This document shows positions 1 to 11,300 of a DNA stretch of 64,000 bases, in pieces. Within the stretch, counting starts at the first letter, position 1. The number at the start of each line of letters is the position of its first letter. The stretch lies in assembly GCF_048544455.1 (NCBI RefSeq), contig NC_133526.1, positions 7,022,001 through 7,086,000 on the forward strand, read 5' to 3'. This DNA is from Silene latifolia. Its lineage: Eukaryota > Streptophyta > Magnoliopsida > Caryophyllales > Caryophyllaceae. Under the pieces are notes generated by a model that was not told the origin of the DNA, made no database searches, and was given only the letters and a program-made list of their open reading frames with translations. Position numbers and translations under genes: made by a program.

Positions 1-1620
1 ATAAGATAAAATCCTAATAAAATTACATTGAACAGTGCCTAAGAGAAAAGCAAACCATAAATATAATAAAACTAAAACCGTCTCATGACGACTAGTGACA
101 AGACGACTAGTGACAAGCTGGTAAGATGAGGTAGAAAGGCCATGAGCCGCTTCGTCCAAAACATCAGCAATACTAACACCTTCCATAAGCCAACGAGACG
201 AGCCAGGTGTACTTACGCCATAAGAGCGTAGAAAGAAAGGAGGAAGAACGAGCTGAACAAGCTTGTCTTCAGTGGAGAAGAATCCCCTACACCGTGGTGA
301 TCGGTCCCAACAGTCCAAAGACCAACGACTCAAGCAAGGAAGTAAGGTGACGAGAAAGGCAAGAACGTTCCCCCTGACCAACCGTCCATCAATTACTACC
401 AACGACGCCTTTGAAAGACCATTATTCAAAACAACAGAACGACTAATCCTAGTAGAGAGTCTCCCATAAAGGGAGGTTATTTGTAAAACCATGACGAAAA
501 GAAAGCAAAACGACAGCATTCGAGTTGTTAAAAAAACCACCCCAGCCAATCCACCCAACACCAAAGACCAACCCTTACCCACACAATCCAACCGACACAA
601 CCACACAAATAAACACACTTCAACCAACAAGTGTCCAAGACAACCGGGATCACCCAGAAACAAAAGACAAAAGCAAACCTATAAACCTCCCATTCTACCC
701 ACAACAAAGAAGACGGACCCAACAAGACGAAACCCGGACAGACCGACGGTGGCAGAAGGTGCCCAACAAGACAGACCCAACAACACAGGACCAACAAACA
801 CCAAAAAGATCAACAAAGGACACCCAATTGACCAATCGAAAACTCCCAGGACCACCGCCTTGCATGCAAAAGCCAACCTACACTAACACAAGAGACACAC
901 AGGACAAAGGACCGAAAGATGGGGGAAATGGGGGGATCACCAATCGGTCCCAAACTGACCCGAAGAGCAAAGCTCAAAGACACAAACAAGGACTAAAGAC
1001 CGATAGATGGGGGAAATGGGGGGATCACCTATCGGTCCCTAACCGACCCGATGAGCAATCACAAAAGCTCAAAAAGAAAACACGACTTCAACATTTAAAA
1101 AAGCTCCTGGGTTACATGCAGAGGTTGAAGGACACCACCAACTGAAACAAAGTCGGAAACTGACGCCATGGCTGCATGCAAGGTCAAAAGTGACAGGACG
1201 AGAAATCGTAGGGACAGGGACCCAAGGTTGCAGCGACAACCACCAAACAAACCAACATACAGAAGGATCCGACCAGAAAGAACACCTCCAAAGAGAGAAC
1301 ACCGACGGTGACAACTCAGGGACCGAAGAAGACAAGGACCGAAGCAACGATCACACAAAACGCAGGAAGAAGGGAGGCCGGAAAGCTCACCGATCGAAGC
1401 AAACGGACCGGAAACAGCCAGATCCCGGGAAAAGTGAACATAAATTGGTTAGAAGGTGTGTTAATCTATAAGGAAGCGAGGGTTCACCGGAGATGGGCTA
1501 AAAAAGCCACATCTCCGGCGAAAGGATTGAAGGAGAGGGAGAGAAAATGGGTGGGTGGCGGCAGAAGTGGAGCAAAGGTAGGTTTCTTTTTTTTGGGATT
1601 TTTTGGGGAGAAAAGCTAGA
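1..1620. other. Gene-poor C/A-skewed region with an 88-bp direct repeat
   Basis: No recognisable gene. From about 480 to 1450 the + strand is rich in A and C and poor in T, so both strands stay open by chance for long stretches. A block at 911-975, containing GATGGGGGAAATGGGG, recurs at 999-1065, an offset of 88 bp. A short direct repeat (GACTAGTGACAAG) lies near 90-117. The region could be the 5' flank of the first DUF599 gene or the remains of a non-coding repeat. I could not tell which. Confidence 0.5.
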
Positions 1621-1844
1621 GAGAGGATTAATACATATTTTATAAAACTTACATTTTCACCAATTTATCATCAAGACTCGTTCATATTGTGTCAATTCCA
1701 TAATTTGGCCGTCCAAAGTCTAATTTTTTTAATCTTCCAGCTAAACAATGGAAACAGCTACTTGTTAGAATCATTCATAAAATTTAAAAAAAATTGAATA
1801 AAAAACATATAGACTTGAAAGTCCGACACCAGAGCAAAACATCA

Positions 1845-3314
1845 ATGGAGGTTGAGCAATTAGACGCGGTGCTCGTGCCTCTAGGACTATTAGTGTTAGC
1901 AGTGTACCATATTTGGCTTGTCATCACCATCAAACGCAACCCCAGACATACTGTCATCGGCCTAAACGCCGAGACCCACCATCAATGGGTCTTCTCACTT
2001 ATGACAGTACGTTCCCTTTCTCTTCTTTTCCGCTATCTGGAAAAATTGTTTGAAATTATGTTGTTTTCCTGTCTGTCTTTAGTCATTTGTTTACTTTTCA
2101 TGCCTAAATTCCTGGGCTGGTTTACTGTTGTTTCGTCTTTGGTAAAAATCGATTTCATGAGATTTTGTGTTGTTACTGCTCTCGGTAAATGATGTGCAAA
2201 ATATAATGAACCGTAAGCAATGCATCAGAATATCAGATGCTGATTGTCAAAAAAAAAAAAAAAAAAAAAAGGTTCAGATGCCAACTGCACAGGTGATGTG
2301 CCTTATTTCAGCATACCTACCAAAACTTTAAGGTGATGGTTGAAGCCCAACTATTATGTTTATTCATATTACGCCTCCTCACTCGAGTGCCCATTGGGCT
2401 CGAAGAGTGGTTAGTGCATAGGCCCCCTCATACCATACCATGTGCTGAATTTCCACTTCGTGAGTTATTGGAGGCTGTCAGGATTTGAATCGGTCACACC
2501 GGCTCTGCCGCTCTGATACCATGATAAATGAACCATCTCAACCAAACCATGTGCCACTTATAGGAATAAATATAATAGTTGTGCCAACTATTACATTTAT
2601 TCCTATTAGATACATGCCTATATAGTCAAACAATAAGTTTTGCTTACAACCCGTGTAAGTTATAACGAAAGGGTGGTACACACCATCATCCTCGAAAAAA
2701 ATGTTGGTTTGGATGGTTTTACAGTCCCGTTGTAAATTATTCTTGTTTGTAATAAATCTCTAGGAATCGACTCTGTTAATTGCTTTCAGGATCCTTTGAA
2801 AAACGGAACCTTGGCAGTCCAAACACTTCTGAACAACATGATGGCATCAACTCTATTAGCAACGACATCGATTACTCTGAGTTCAATCATCGGTGTTTTT
2901 GTGAGCAAAACATCATCTGTCGTCCACACATCATCCATACTTGTTTACGGTAACACAAGTCCGTTAGTATCATCAGTAAAGTATTTCACGCTCATTCTCT
3001 GCTTCCTCGTAGCATTTCTGTGTAATGTACAATCTCTCCGATACTATACACACGTCAACTTCATGGTTACCTTGCCTACATCACAGGGTAAGGTACAAGC
3101 CATGGAATACGCTGTAGGATCCCTGAACAAAGCAAGTTTGTTCTGGTCTATTGGTTTGCGAGCGTTCTATGTGTCTTTCGTTCTCTTCCTTTGGGTATTT
3201 GGGCCGATCCCTATGTTCGTTTGCTCTTGCATAATGTGCATTGTTCTTTATTTTCTGGATACTACTGACAGTTTAACGCGAAAACTTCATCACAAGTCCT
3301 TGAAAATGAGATAG
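1845..3314 (+). CDS. DUF599 family membrane protein, copy 1
   Basis: Two exons, 1845-2006 and 2790-3314, join in phase 0 (ACA|GTACGT donor, TTTCAG|GAT acceptor) to give 228 residues. The ATG at 1845 is chosen over an in-frame upstream ATG at 1794 because all three close paralogues begin with the same M-x-VEQLDAVLVPxG sequence. Exon 1 carries one membrane segment (about residues 9-28) and the conserved HTVIGLN stretch. Exon 2 carries three more hydrophobic segments and the FGPIPM motif near the C-terminus. DUF599 proteins are plant multi-pass membrane proteins without an established biochemical role, so no function is assigned. The intron (2007-2789) holds a 22-A run and a SINE-like repeat. 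The promoter and 3' flank resemble those of copy 2, pointing to a tandem duplication. Confidence 0.9.
2371..2584 (-). repeat. tRNA-related SINE-like element in DUF599-1 intron
   Basis: On the minus strand a TGGTATCAGAGCGG sequence (A-box-like, near 2516-2503) is followed by GATTCAAATCC (B-box-like), the layout of tRNA-derived plant SINEs. Similar direct repeats flank it (AACTATTATGTTTATTC near 2348 and AACTATTACATTTATTC near 2585). A further inverted copy lies at 2560-2582, making a hairpin of about 22-bp arms at 2559-2608. Family not identified. Confidence 0.5.
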
Positions 3315-3559
3315 CAACAGATCGGCGTCCCCCTCTGCCCGTCTAAATGATGATTTTTGATCAGTCGTCGGACCTCACTTCTGTGTCTACTATCTGTTAT
3401 TTTGATTTGCTTGCTTGTACATTATTTGAGGTATTTTTGTTGTAATTTACAGCAGATAATCTTTTCTAGTAGACTAGTCCAAATGCTTACTATACAAATG
3501 AGATGTATATTTTAATGTTTCATAAACATTTTTGTGTTAAATGAGGCGTAAAGCTAAGG

Positions 3560-3660
3560 GCCTAAGGCCAGTACAATATAGAGGGGGAGGGGATTGGAAC
3601 CCGTGACAATCCATGATACCCGAGTCTTAAATATTAAGCTACGACCTCTCGATTGCTGCT
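3560..3660 (-). repeat. Second SINE-like element downstream of DUF599-1
   Basis: The minus strand reads GTAGCTTAATATTT then GGTTCCAATCCCC, resembling RNA polymerase III A and B boxes at roughly tRNA spacing. It lies in the 3' flank of copy 1. Ends and tail are not clear, so this is a motif-based call. Confidence 0.4.
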
Positions 3661-3711
3661 TCATAAACATCCCCTATTTCCTAAATGAATAGGCGAAACT
3701 CTGGTCCTGTT

Positions 3712-4147
3712 TGGTTAACAGCGAATTGATATTAGCAGAAGCAGATTTAGAAAGCAGGTTTGAGTAGCATAATGATTTAGCGGGTTTGACAAGCAGATTT
3801 ATTTAGCAGAATTGTTTTAGAGTGTTTGGTAATTGACAGTTTTAGATTAGCAGATTGTTTAGATTCTTTGTAAAATGACAAATAAGTATATGAATAAATT
3901 ATTTATTAAATATATAAAAGAAAGGTTAATATTTTTTAAGGGGGTAAATAAGACAAAAAAATTTCTTTCTAATCCGCTAACCTAATATGTTAGTAGGAGC
4001 AGCATATGAGCATATTGCAAAATAGCATATTGGACCCCAATATGCCATTAACCAAACGCTCTAAATAACATATTCGCAAGTCAAACATGCTAAACATCTC
4101 CAATATGCTGAAATTTGGCCAATATGTCATTTACCAAATAGAGCCCT
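3712..4147. mobile_element. hAT-like MITE
   Basis: The left end reads GTCCTGTTTGGTTAAC and the right end, reverse-complemented, reads GGGCTCTATTTGGTAAAT, forming imperfect terminal inverted repeats of the TTTGGT type seen in plant hAT MITEs. The interior has no coding capacity and is full of AGCATATT-type words. Related sequence occurs at 10752-10970, 16893-17100 and 27886-28227. The target duplication is not clear. Confidence 0.55.
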
Positions 4148-4420
4148 AACTTTTTCCCACCTAAAACATATTTCCTATAATAGTTCTTGGTATTTTTAGC
4201 ATATACTATAGGTATGAACATATTAATAGATTATAAATGGACATAATCTTTTAGCCTAAAACATATTTCCTATAATAGTGCTTATTTATAACATTCAATA
4301 TTTCACATTCTGCACAAATTTATCTCTGATCTTTTTATGATAAAGAAATTCTTTTTTTATAAAGAACTTTATGATAAAAATTAATTGATTTTTATGATAA
4401 AAAGTTGTGGCGAAAAAATA

Positions 4421-4735
4421 CTCCCTCATATTCATTTTAACTCTCCCTCTTTCCTTTTTCATCTATTCATATAACTCTCCCTCTTTCCTTATTTAGTAAA
4501 GTTTTATACTTATTTTAATCACCTTACCCCACAACAATACCCCACAATACTAATAATTTATCTTATTTTAATCACCTTACACCACAACAATACTTATTTT
4601 AATCATCTTACCCCACAATAATATCTTCACTCTCTCCAATTACCTTACACCACCACAATACTTTACAATAAAATAATCCTCCCCTTAATTTGTGTGCCCT
4701 TTTGAAAGGGGAGAGTTAAAATGAATAGGAGGGAG
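4421..4735. mobile_element. Stowaway (Tc1/Mariner) MITE
   Basis: A 315-bp element with ends CTCCCTCATATTCATTTTAA and, in reverse complement, CTCCCTCCTATTCATTTTAA, flanked by TA on both sides (4419-4420 and 4736-4737). This is the standard Stowaway structure. It lies in one copy of a local tandem duplication; the other copy (4770-4830) carries a 5-bp remnant between TA dinucleotides at the matching site. Confidence 0.85.
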
Positions 4736-5025
4736 TATGTTATTAGTAAATATATTTGTTAAAAATTCATTGAGTTTTTATGATAAAAAGTTGCGGCTAA
4801 AAAATACTCCGTATGTTATTAGTAAATATTCGTATATTAAGATCATTAATTTCTCGGTAAAAAAACAAAAAAAAAGCTTTTAAAAAAAATACTCATTTCA
4901 TTACTTCTTACAATTTAATTTTTTATTTCTCTAATCAAAATACAATGAGGAGAAACATGAAAAATAAATGAATTGTCAATTTAAATTCCATAAATTATAC
5001 ACTGAAAAGTAAAACTCTATAAATA

Positions 5026-5055
5026 CGTGCATACATTGCACGGGGTATATACTAA
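5026..5055 (+). mobile_element. Possible Helitron 3' terminus
   Basis: A CGTGCA/TGCACG stem with a 5-nt loop (5026-5042) is followed after 9 nt by CTAA (5052-5055) and a host T. That is the hairpin-plus-CTRR layout of Helitron 3' ends. The 5' TC end was not found, so the element's length is unknown. Confidence 0.35.
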
Positions 5056-6514
5056 TAGAACATCAAATGGGTTGGAAAAACTTTGGTTGGGGACTTGGGG
5101 GCTATGCACAGAATGCTGTAGGCAATGATATGCGGATAAAAACTGGATCGCGTGAAAATGCGCTTATCTTTATGCGGAAATGGATCATCTTCATTTTCTT
5201 TCTCTCCATTTCCTCTCACAATCTCCTTAAATAATAATTTCCTCTTTTACCCTCATTTTCCTTTATTTTTACGCGTAAATTTAGAACCGTTAGATGTTGT
5301 CAATATGCGATCCGGACCATTAATAAGTACTTGCCTCCCCATTTCTTTTGAGGAAATGGAGAGAAAATGGGCTCCCTTTAATCGTATTATGTCCCTTATA
5401 TTTGCCTCGAGTTTCAAGAAATATCTTGTAGGATAAGACTAACACAATAAGGCGATTTCTTTTCGTTTTAGGCAAACTGAATCGAGAGAATACAAATGGA
5501 ATTACTACAAGTAAATAGAATAAGGCGTACGTGATGTTTTTGCGAAAACTGAAAAAATGACCTAAACTACGTACATCGGGTTCAGTTTGTCTTTGAGTCG
5601 ATAGAACTACTACAAGTCCAAGAACTATAATGGCTCAATTTCTATTTCTATGATTTATAAATTTATTCCCTTTACTTTTGACATAAAATATATGAATGGT
5701 CAAATAACCCAATAAAGACACTCAACTAGCCGATATGCCATCTCATTTTTCCTCTCTGAAACCCGAGCCTCCACCAATCACATTTGGGGCTACAATCGCA
5801 ATTAATCAAATGCCAAAAATTGTTTCATTTTTGAATTTGAATTTTCATTTTGGCGAGATTTGTCTTTCAATCCTTTCTTTTGTGTTATTTTTAGTCCTTA
5901 TGTGTCATTTGAGGGTTTAGTTTCGTTAGTGACATAAACAAGAGCAGTTCATTTCATCACGCGTCTCTTCAAATGATGCAAGTTATTAGTCAAAAATCTT
6001 TTGAACAAACAAAAGGTAATTTTCTCTTACAAATGTATCCAATGAAGGATCCTTCACAAGATGCATAAAGATAACAAATTACCTATGAGCGGACGTGGTG
6101 GATCTTCATCAGAATTTTGAGATTTGTTTTCGATTATACATTTCCGTTTTCTTCATAAGAATCGCATGCTATTTTATTGACAAATTGTCCCTCGATCTCT
6201 TTAAAAAATAGAAGGGTAAAGAAATGAGTTAAATTATTCTAACGTTCTAAAACAAAATAAGCAAACAAATGACCAATGAAAAATATTTGGCCTAACCAAT
6301 TCATCATTGTTCATACATTGCCATTTTTAATTGAGACTCATTCATATTTGGTCAACTCCATAGTATATATTATAGTAATGGCCGTCCAAACTCCAAATTT
6401 TATAATATTCCATCTGAAGAATTGGAAGCAAGTACCTAGTAACTTCATTCATACAATCATATACACGAAACACAAAAAAAAGAGTTGACGGTCCACATCT
6501 AGAGGAAAACAACG
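5056..6514. other. Intergenic region and promoter of DUF599-2
   Basis: No gene is supported here; the short open frames lack recognisable content. The last 220 bp (about 6295-6514) resemble the 180 bp upstream of DUF599 copy 1, sharing GACTC(A/G)TTCATAT and TGGCCGTCCAAA words at similar spacing. The promoter was therefore duplicated together with the gene. Confidence 0.6.
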
Positions 6515-7875
6515 ATGAAGGTGGAGCAATTAGACGCGGTGCTAGTTCCTTTCGGAGTAGTTATCTTGGGTGCGTACCATGTTTGGCTTGTCTACACCAT
6601 CAAACACAACCCCAAACATACCGTCATCGGCCTCAACGTCGAGACCCACCACCAATGGATCCTCTCCCTTATGGCTGTATGTTCCCTTTCTCTCGTTCTT
6701 ACTGCTTACTATTTATGTAATTATGTCATTGTTATTTGTTTACCTTTACTTTTCATAAGTCTCGGTTTACTTTGTTGTGCATCATGGCATTATGCCATTT
6801 AACCCGAATTGAAAGTCAACGCATTCCAGTCACGTTTTATTGTGGAGTACATAGCAAATAATGCGGAGTTGGTCATGTTATGGTATATGTAATACTCTGT
6901 ATTATTATTATTATTATTATTATTGTTGCAGTCGATAACTGTTCTGGATATCATGTCGATTGGTCTTAAATGAGAATTGGTGAATAAATTGAGGAACACC
7001 AACTTTTTAGGAATTTGATATCCTTCGGCCTAGAGCTGACCCGGCCTGCCAAGGCCCGCTATTTCATATAACTTGGCCCGACCCAGCCTAGACCCGGCCT
7101 TGGCCCAAGCCCGGCTTGCCATTTTAGCAAATAAATTGGTAAGGTCCGCCTCAGGCCCTGACCCGTGTCCAGCATATCCCAGCCCGGCCCGGCCCAGCCC
7201 GCCCTGCCCTGACCAGGCCCGGGTATGACCAGGAGAGCCCGGCCCGAGTACATGTCTACTTCTGCCTGATATAGAGTCAAATGTACTGTTAATTGCATTC
7301 AGGATCCCCTGAAAAACGGCGTCTTGGCAGTACAAACGCTGCGCAACGGTATGATGGCATCGACTCTATTAGCAACAACAGCGATCACATTAAGCTCAAT
7401 CATCGGTATTTTTGTGAGCAATACATCAGATATCACCAGCAAACCGTCCATGCTTATCTACGGCAACAAAACTCCGCTAGTAGCATCAGTAAAGTATTTC
7501 ACGCTCATTTTCTGCTTCCTTGTCGCGTTTCTCTGCAATGTGGAGTCTCTCCGGTACTATGGGCACGTGAGTTTTTTAGCTACCTTGGCTACATCACAAG
7601 GTAATACAGAAGCCATGGAATACGCTGCACGATCCCTGAACAAAGCTAGCATGTTCTGGTCCTTTGGGTTACGAGCCTTTTACCTGTCGTTTGTTCTCTT
7701 CCTTTGGGTGTTTGGGCCGATCCCAATGCTCGTTAGCTCTTGTGTAATGTCTATTGTTCTTTATTTCTTGGACACCACAACTAGTTTCACGCGAGAGCTT
7801 CACTGCGAATCCTTAAAAGAGAATGATACCAACAGATTGGAGTTGTGCTCTACCCATCTAGGTGACGATTTTTGA
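6515..7875 (+). CDS. DUF599 family membrane protein, copy 2
   Basis: Exons 6515-6676 and 7303-7875 join in phase 0 (GCT|GTATGT donor, TTCAG|GAT acceptor) to give 244 residues. Exon 1 encodes the first membrane segment and the HTVIGLN motif. Exon 2 encodes the ATTAITLSSIIG segment, the VKYFTLIFCFLVAFLCN segment and the long C-terminal hydrophobic region with FGPIPML. The C-terminus is about 16 residues longer than in copy 1. The protein and its flanks are closest to copy 1, so these two are likely the youngest pair. The role of DUF599 proteins is not known to me. The intron (6677-7302) holds a G+C-rich repeat related to the one in the PB1 gene intron. Confidence 0.9.
7027..7258. repeat. G+C-rich GGCCCG-type repeat in DUF599-2 intron
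   Basis: Dense GGCCCG, CCCGGCC and GCCTCAGGCCC words stand out against an AT-rich intron. The block shares AGCATATCCCAGCCCG and GACCAG-AGAGCCC with the tandem units at 43340-44100 in the PB1 gene intron, so it belongs to the same dispersed family. Confidence 0.7.
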
Positions 7876-8084
7876 TCAGTTGTCGCCTGTCGGACATCAC
7901 TTCCGCGTCTTCTATCCGTTATTTTTGATTCGCTTGCTTGTACATTATTTGAGGTAATTTTTAAGTGTTTTTCACCAGATGATTCCTACTACTGAAAAAA
8001 GTATATCAAATGTTTACACAAGTAACCTAGTCCAGTCCAAAAAATGCTTAGTTACCAAGTGAGATGCATCTTTTGTAACTATTG

Positions 8085-8320
8085 TAAGGCTAAGCAAGTT
8101 TAGGTTTGGGCCGGAAAAATGGATCAGACTAGACCATTTGGTCTGGACCGAACCCGGACTTGATTTTAGGTCCGGTCCTCGGTTCACACTTTTGTAAGTT
8201 TTGGTTTCGGAGGTGCAACCAAAGACCACACCAGGTCTTCGGTCCACCTAAATATTTTTTCGGTCTTCGATCTGGTCCGGTTCAGTCCGGTCCAGTTTTG
8301 GACTGATGCTCACCCCTAAG
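8085..8320. repeat. GGTCCGGTCC-type simple repeat
   Basis: Degenerate repeats of TCCGGTCC and TCTGGACC words lie between DUF599 copy 2 and the convergent MATE gene. There is no coding content. A short open frame on the minus strand here is a by-product of the repeat. Confidence 0.5.
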
Positions 8321-8353
8321 TTATTCTTTTGCTGCTTCAAAAACATCATAACT

Positions 8354-11300
8354 TTAACTGACCCAATCTCTAGGAACCGAGGCTTCAAACACTCTCTCCA
8401 TGGCATTTTCGGCCTAGCAAACCGTCAGAAACAAGATAGAATGATTCTTATAGGGGCCAAAAGTATAAAAAAAAAAGGCGGTAATGAGAGAATTGACAAA
8501 GTGCTTTATTTACCTCTCGTTCCCAATTGGTTTTAACTACAATGCATATGAAAGAGAGAACTTGAATGATGAGTGAACATATCACTCCTAACCAGAGACC
8601 CTGCAACAGAGACGAATGTTTAAATATCTAACTTTCGGAAAAACAATTGGCAAATGTGTCGAAAAAGATCTCAGGGAGTGAATGCTTACTTTGCCTCCAA
8701 TCTGCAAGACAAATGCTAATACAATTGCGACCGGAAGACCCATTAGATAGAATGAGGCTAAATTGATATATGCACCCATCTTTTGCCAACCACATCCTCT
8801 CGCAGTTCCTGAATAACCATATATAAGACGCCTAATTCCGGTTAACATTAGCAAATGCAATTAGAGAATATATATCACCTGAGAGGACGCAGGTTAGTCC
8901 GTCAAGAAAGTTGGTTAATGCCAATAAGGGCATTATATCAGCCAAGTATGTGATCACTTCGGTGTCGCTACTGTATGCATAACCCCAAATGTTTCTGATC
9001 AATAACAGGATTAAGCTAACCAGCATACTCTCTGAGAGAGTCATGCATAACACAACCCATACTGCTAATCGCGCAATTTGTGGATTCCCTGCTCCTAATT
9101 CGTTTGAGATCCGAGTGCTGTAACATATATTCCGTCTCTTTTAGATGACATTTTCAGAACTTGGTAAGATAATTGTTATGTGTTGGTAAAGATAACTGAC
9201 CTCACTGCCGCGCTGAAACCTTCCGGAATAACCCATACAAAAGAGGTTGTGTTTAGGCTGCAGAGGTTCATTGAAATGATGATCATGCACACTCAAACAT
9301 TATACAGGTAAATGTATATTTACAACTATATTCCCGTGTAATCTCAATGGCTCTGAGTCAAGTGTACGCAGTTTTACCCCTTCTGCTATAAACACGGGGA
9401 GGATAAGTCCAAATGACTAGTAATGATAATTGTCTGGACTAACTGCTAGTTCACATTATTAGAGGGTAAACAGTTTTACGTGATAGATTTATGAGAAAAT
9501 GTTTGAATTGTATTAGAATTGCATGAATAAACGAAGGTACAAGGGATGACTTATATACAAGTCATGGCAAAGCTAAACCCTAGAATTACAAGTAGCCGTA
9601 TGATACATGATTAGAGTACAAGAATAAAGATCAACCAAGAAGAATATCTATATGATAATATAAGATAATTTTGACCTACAGAACCTTAACAAATATGGTT
9701 AGAAATATTTACGACGATATTATTCTCAATATTACGAACCTATGTACTTATAGCAGAATAAAGAGGAGACGGATGGAGAACTAACCTTATAGAAAGTACT
9801 GATGTTTCTAATGTTGAGTTCGGTAAAAGACCGGATAAAAGAACAATCATCTCAAAAGACCACATGTCCAAGCTGTTCAAGACATGGAAACAAGTCAATT
9901 AACGGAGTAGTTTTTCGTATTAACTGAAACTTGAAAGTGTATCGAGTACAGAAGAGACGCCAAGGTGAAATGTCGAAGTAATGTAGAACAGTAAATCAAG
10001 AACTTTACCAGACCATGAGAGCTGAAGGTACAGCAAGCCTCAAGAAACCCGGGAAACCTTGAAAAGACGCCTTTGAGAAGCCAGTCCAAGTACTCGAACA
10101 CAAGGAAGAATATCTCACAAAGATCACTAGCAAAAGCGCATTAACCCAATACGACACAGTATTCGCAAGAGCAGCTCCTCTGCTTCCAAGCCCAAATTCA
10201 AACACAAATGTCCAACACATTACTACATGCAGTAAAGTTGTAACTCCAGAAGTGACCACCATTGGGTATATTATGTTTTGGGTTTGAAAGAATCTGATGA
10301 AGCATTGAATAACACCGTAAGGAACAAGGCTCGGAATCATGAACTGTGCATAGGATCCGGCTTCTTCTGCTATCCTAGGGTCTTGTCCGAGAGCTGCGAG
10401 GATTTGTTCCGTGTAAAACCATATGATGGCAATTGGAATGCTTATCAGTGTGAGCACAAGTATTGCTCTATGTGTGTGTATGCCAACCATATGATATTGC
10501 TTTGCTCCGAATGACTGGCCGCATAGTGTTTCTAATGTACTTGCCATGCCTAACTGTTTAAATTAGACAGAAGAACATTATTTTACATGGATTTAAAGTT
10601 AAAGCACATTGCATTTTGACCTTAACTCATAGTCATATTAACCAATCAACCTATATTCTTATATTCATACACAACCCGTTTAACAGGTCTACCTCAAACT
10701 CGACATGGTTTACTCAATCATGAGTCCATGGTCCATTAAAGAAACTATTGCGTTGTTTGGTCGTAAATGACATACATATTGTGAAATTTTCAGCATATCC
10801 AAGGCTTTGAACATGCTTGACTCACCAATTTACTAATTTAAGGCCCCGTTTAGTAAACATCATTGTAAATTTTCAGCATATTTAAGATTTTTAACATGTT
10901 TGACTTACCAATCTACTGTAGTAATTGAAATGTTTGATAAATGCATATTGAAACAATCTCCAATCTACTACTCCCTCCGTCCCGGTCAATTGCTGTCCTT
11001 TGTTTTTTTAAAGGAAGAGAATGCTTAAACTAATTTCCAATGCGTAACACAAAATATAGTCTAATGGATCTTGTTTGATTCATCATAATGAGTACTTTAA
11101 GATTATCAAAATTTTATAATTTTCACACTTAAGTAAGTAAAAATATTTACAAAATGAAATGTGAATTGGCAAATATTATAAATGTAAGACTTATGCAATG
11201 TATGTTATTGATTCTCTGGTTATAATTACAAAGCTATCCTATTTATATGATTATTAGGATAGTATATACATGGAAAGAATATGTGAAGATATTTACACTA

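Noticed and set aside
1-519. Open minus-strand frame of at least 173 codons running off the window edge
   Set aside because: The strand is poor in A, which makes stops rare; the translation is hydrophobic and compositionally odd, and matches no family I recognise. It could be real only if the sequence beyond the window supports it.
491-1619. Several overlapping plus-strand frames of 90-206 codons
   Set aside because: They are rich in Lys, Thr, Pro and Asn as expected from the A/C skew, overlap in different frames and show no domain.
5152-5920. Two plus-strand frames of 60-94 codons
   Set aside because: No domain, no promoter or splice context, and AT-rich hydrophobic translations typical of intergenic DNA.
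7030-7335. Gly-rich minus-strand frames
   Set aside because: Arise from the GGCCCG repeat in the DUF599-2 intron.
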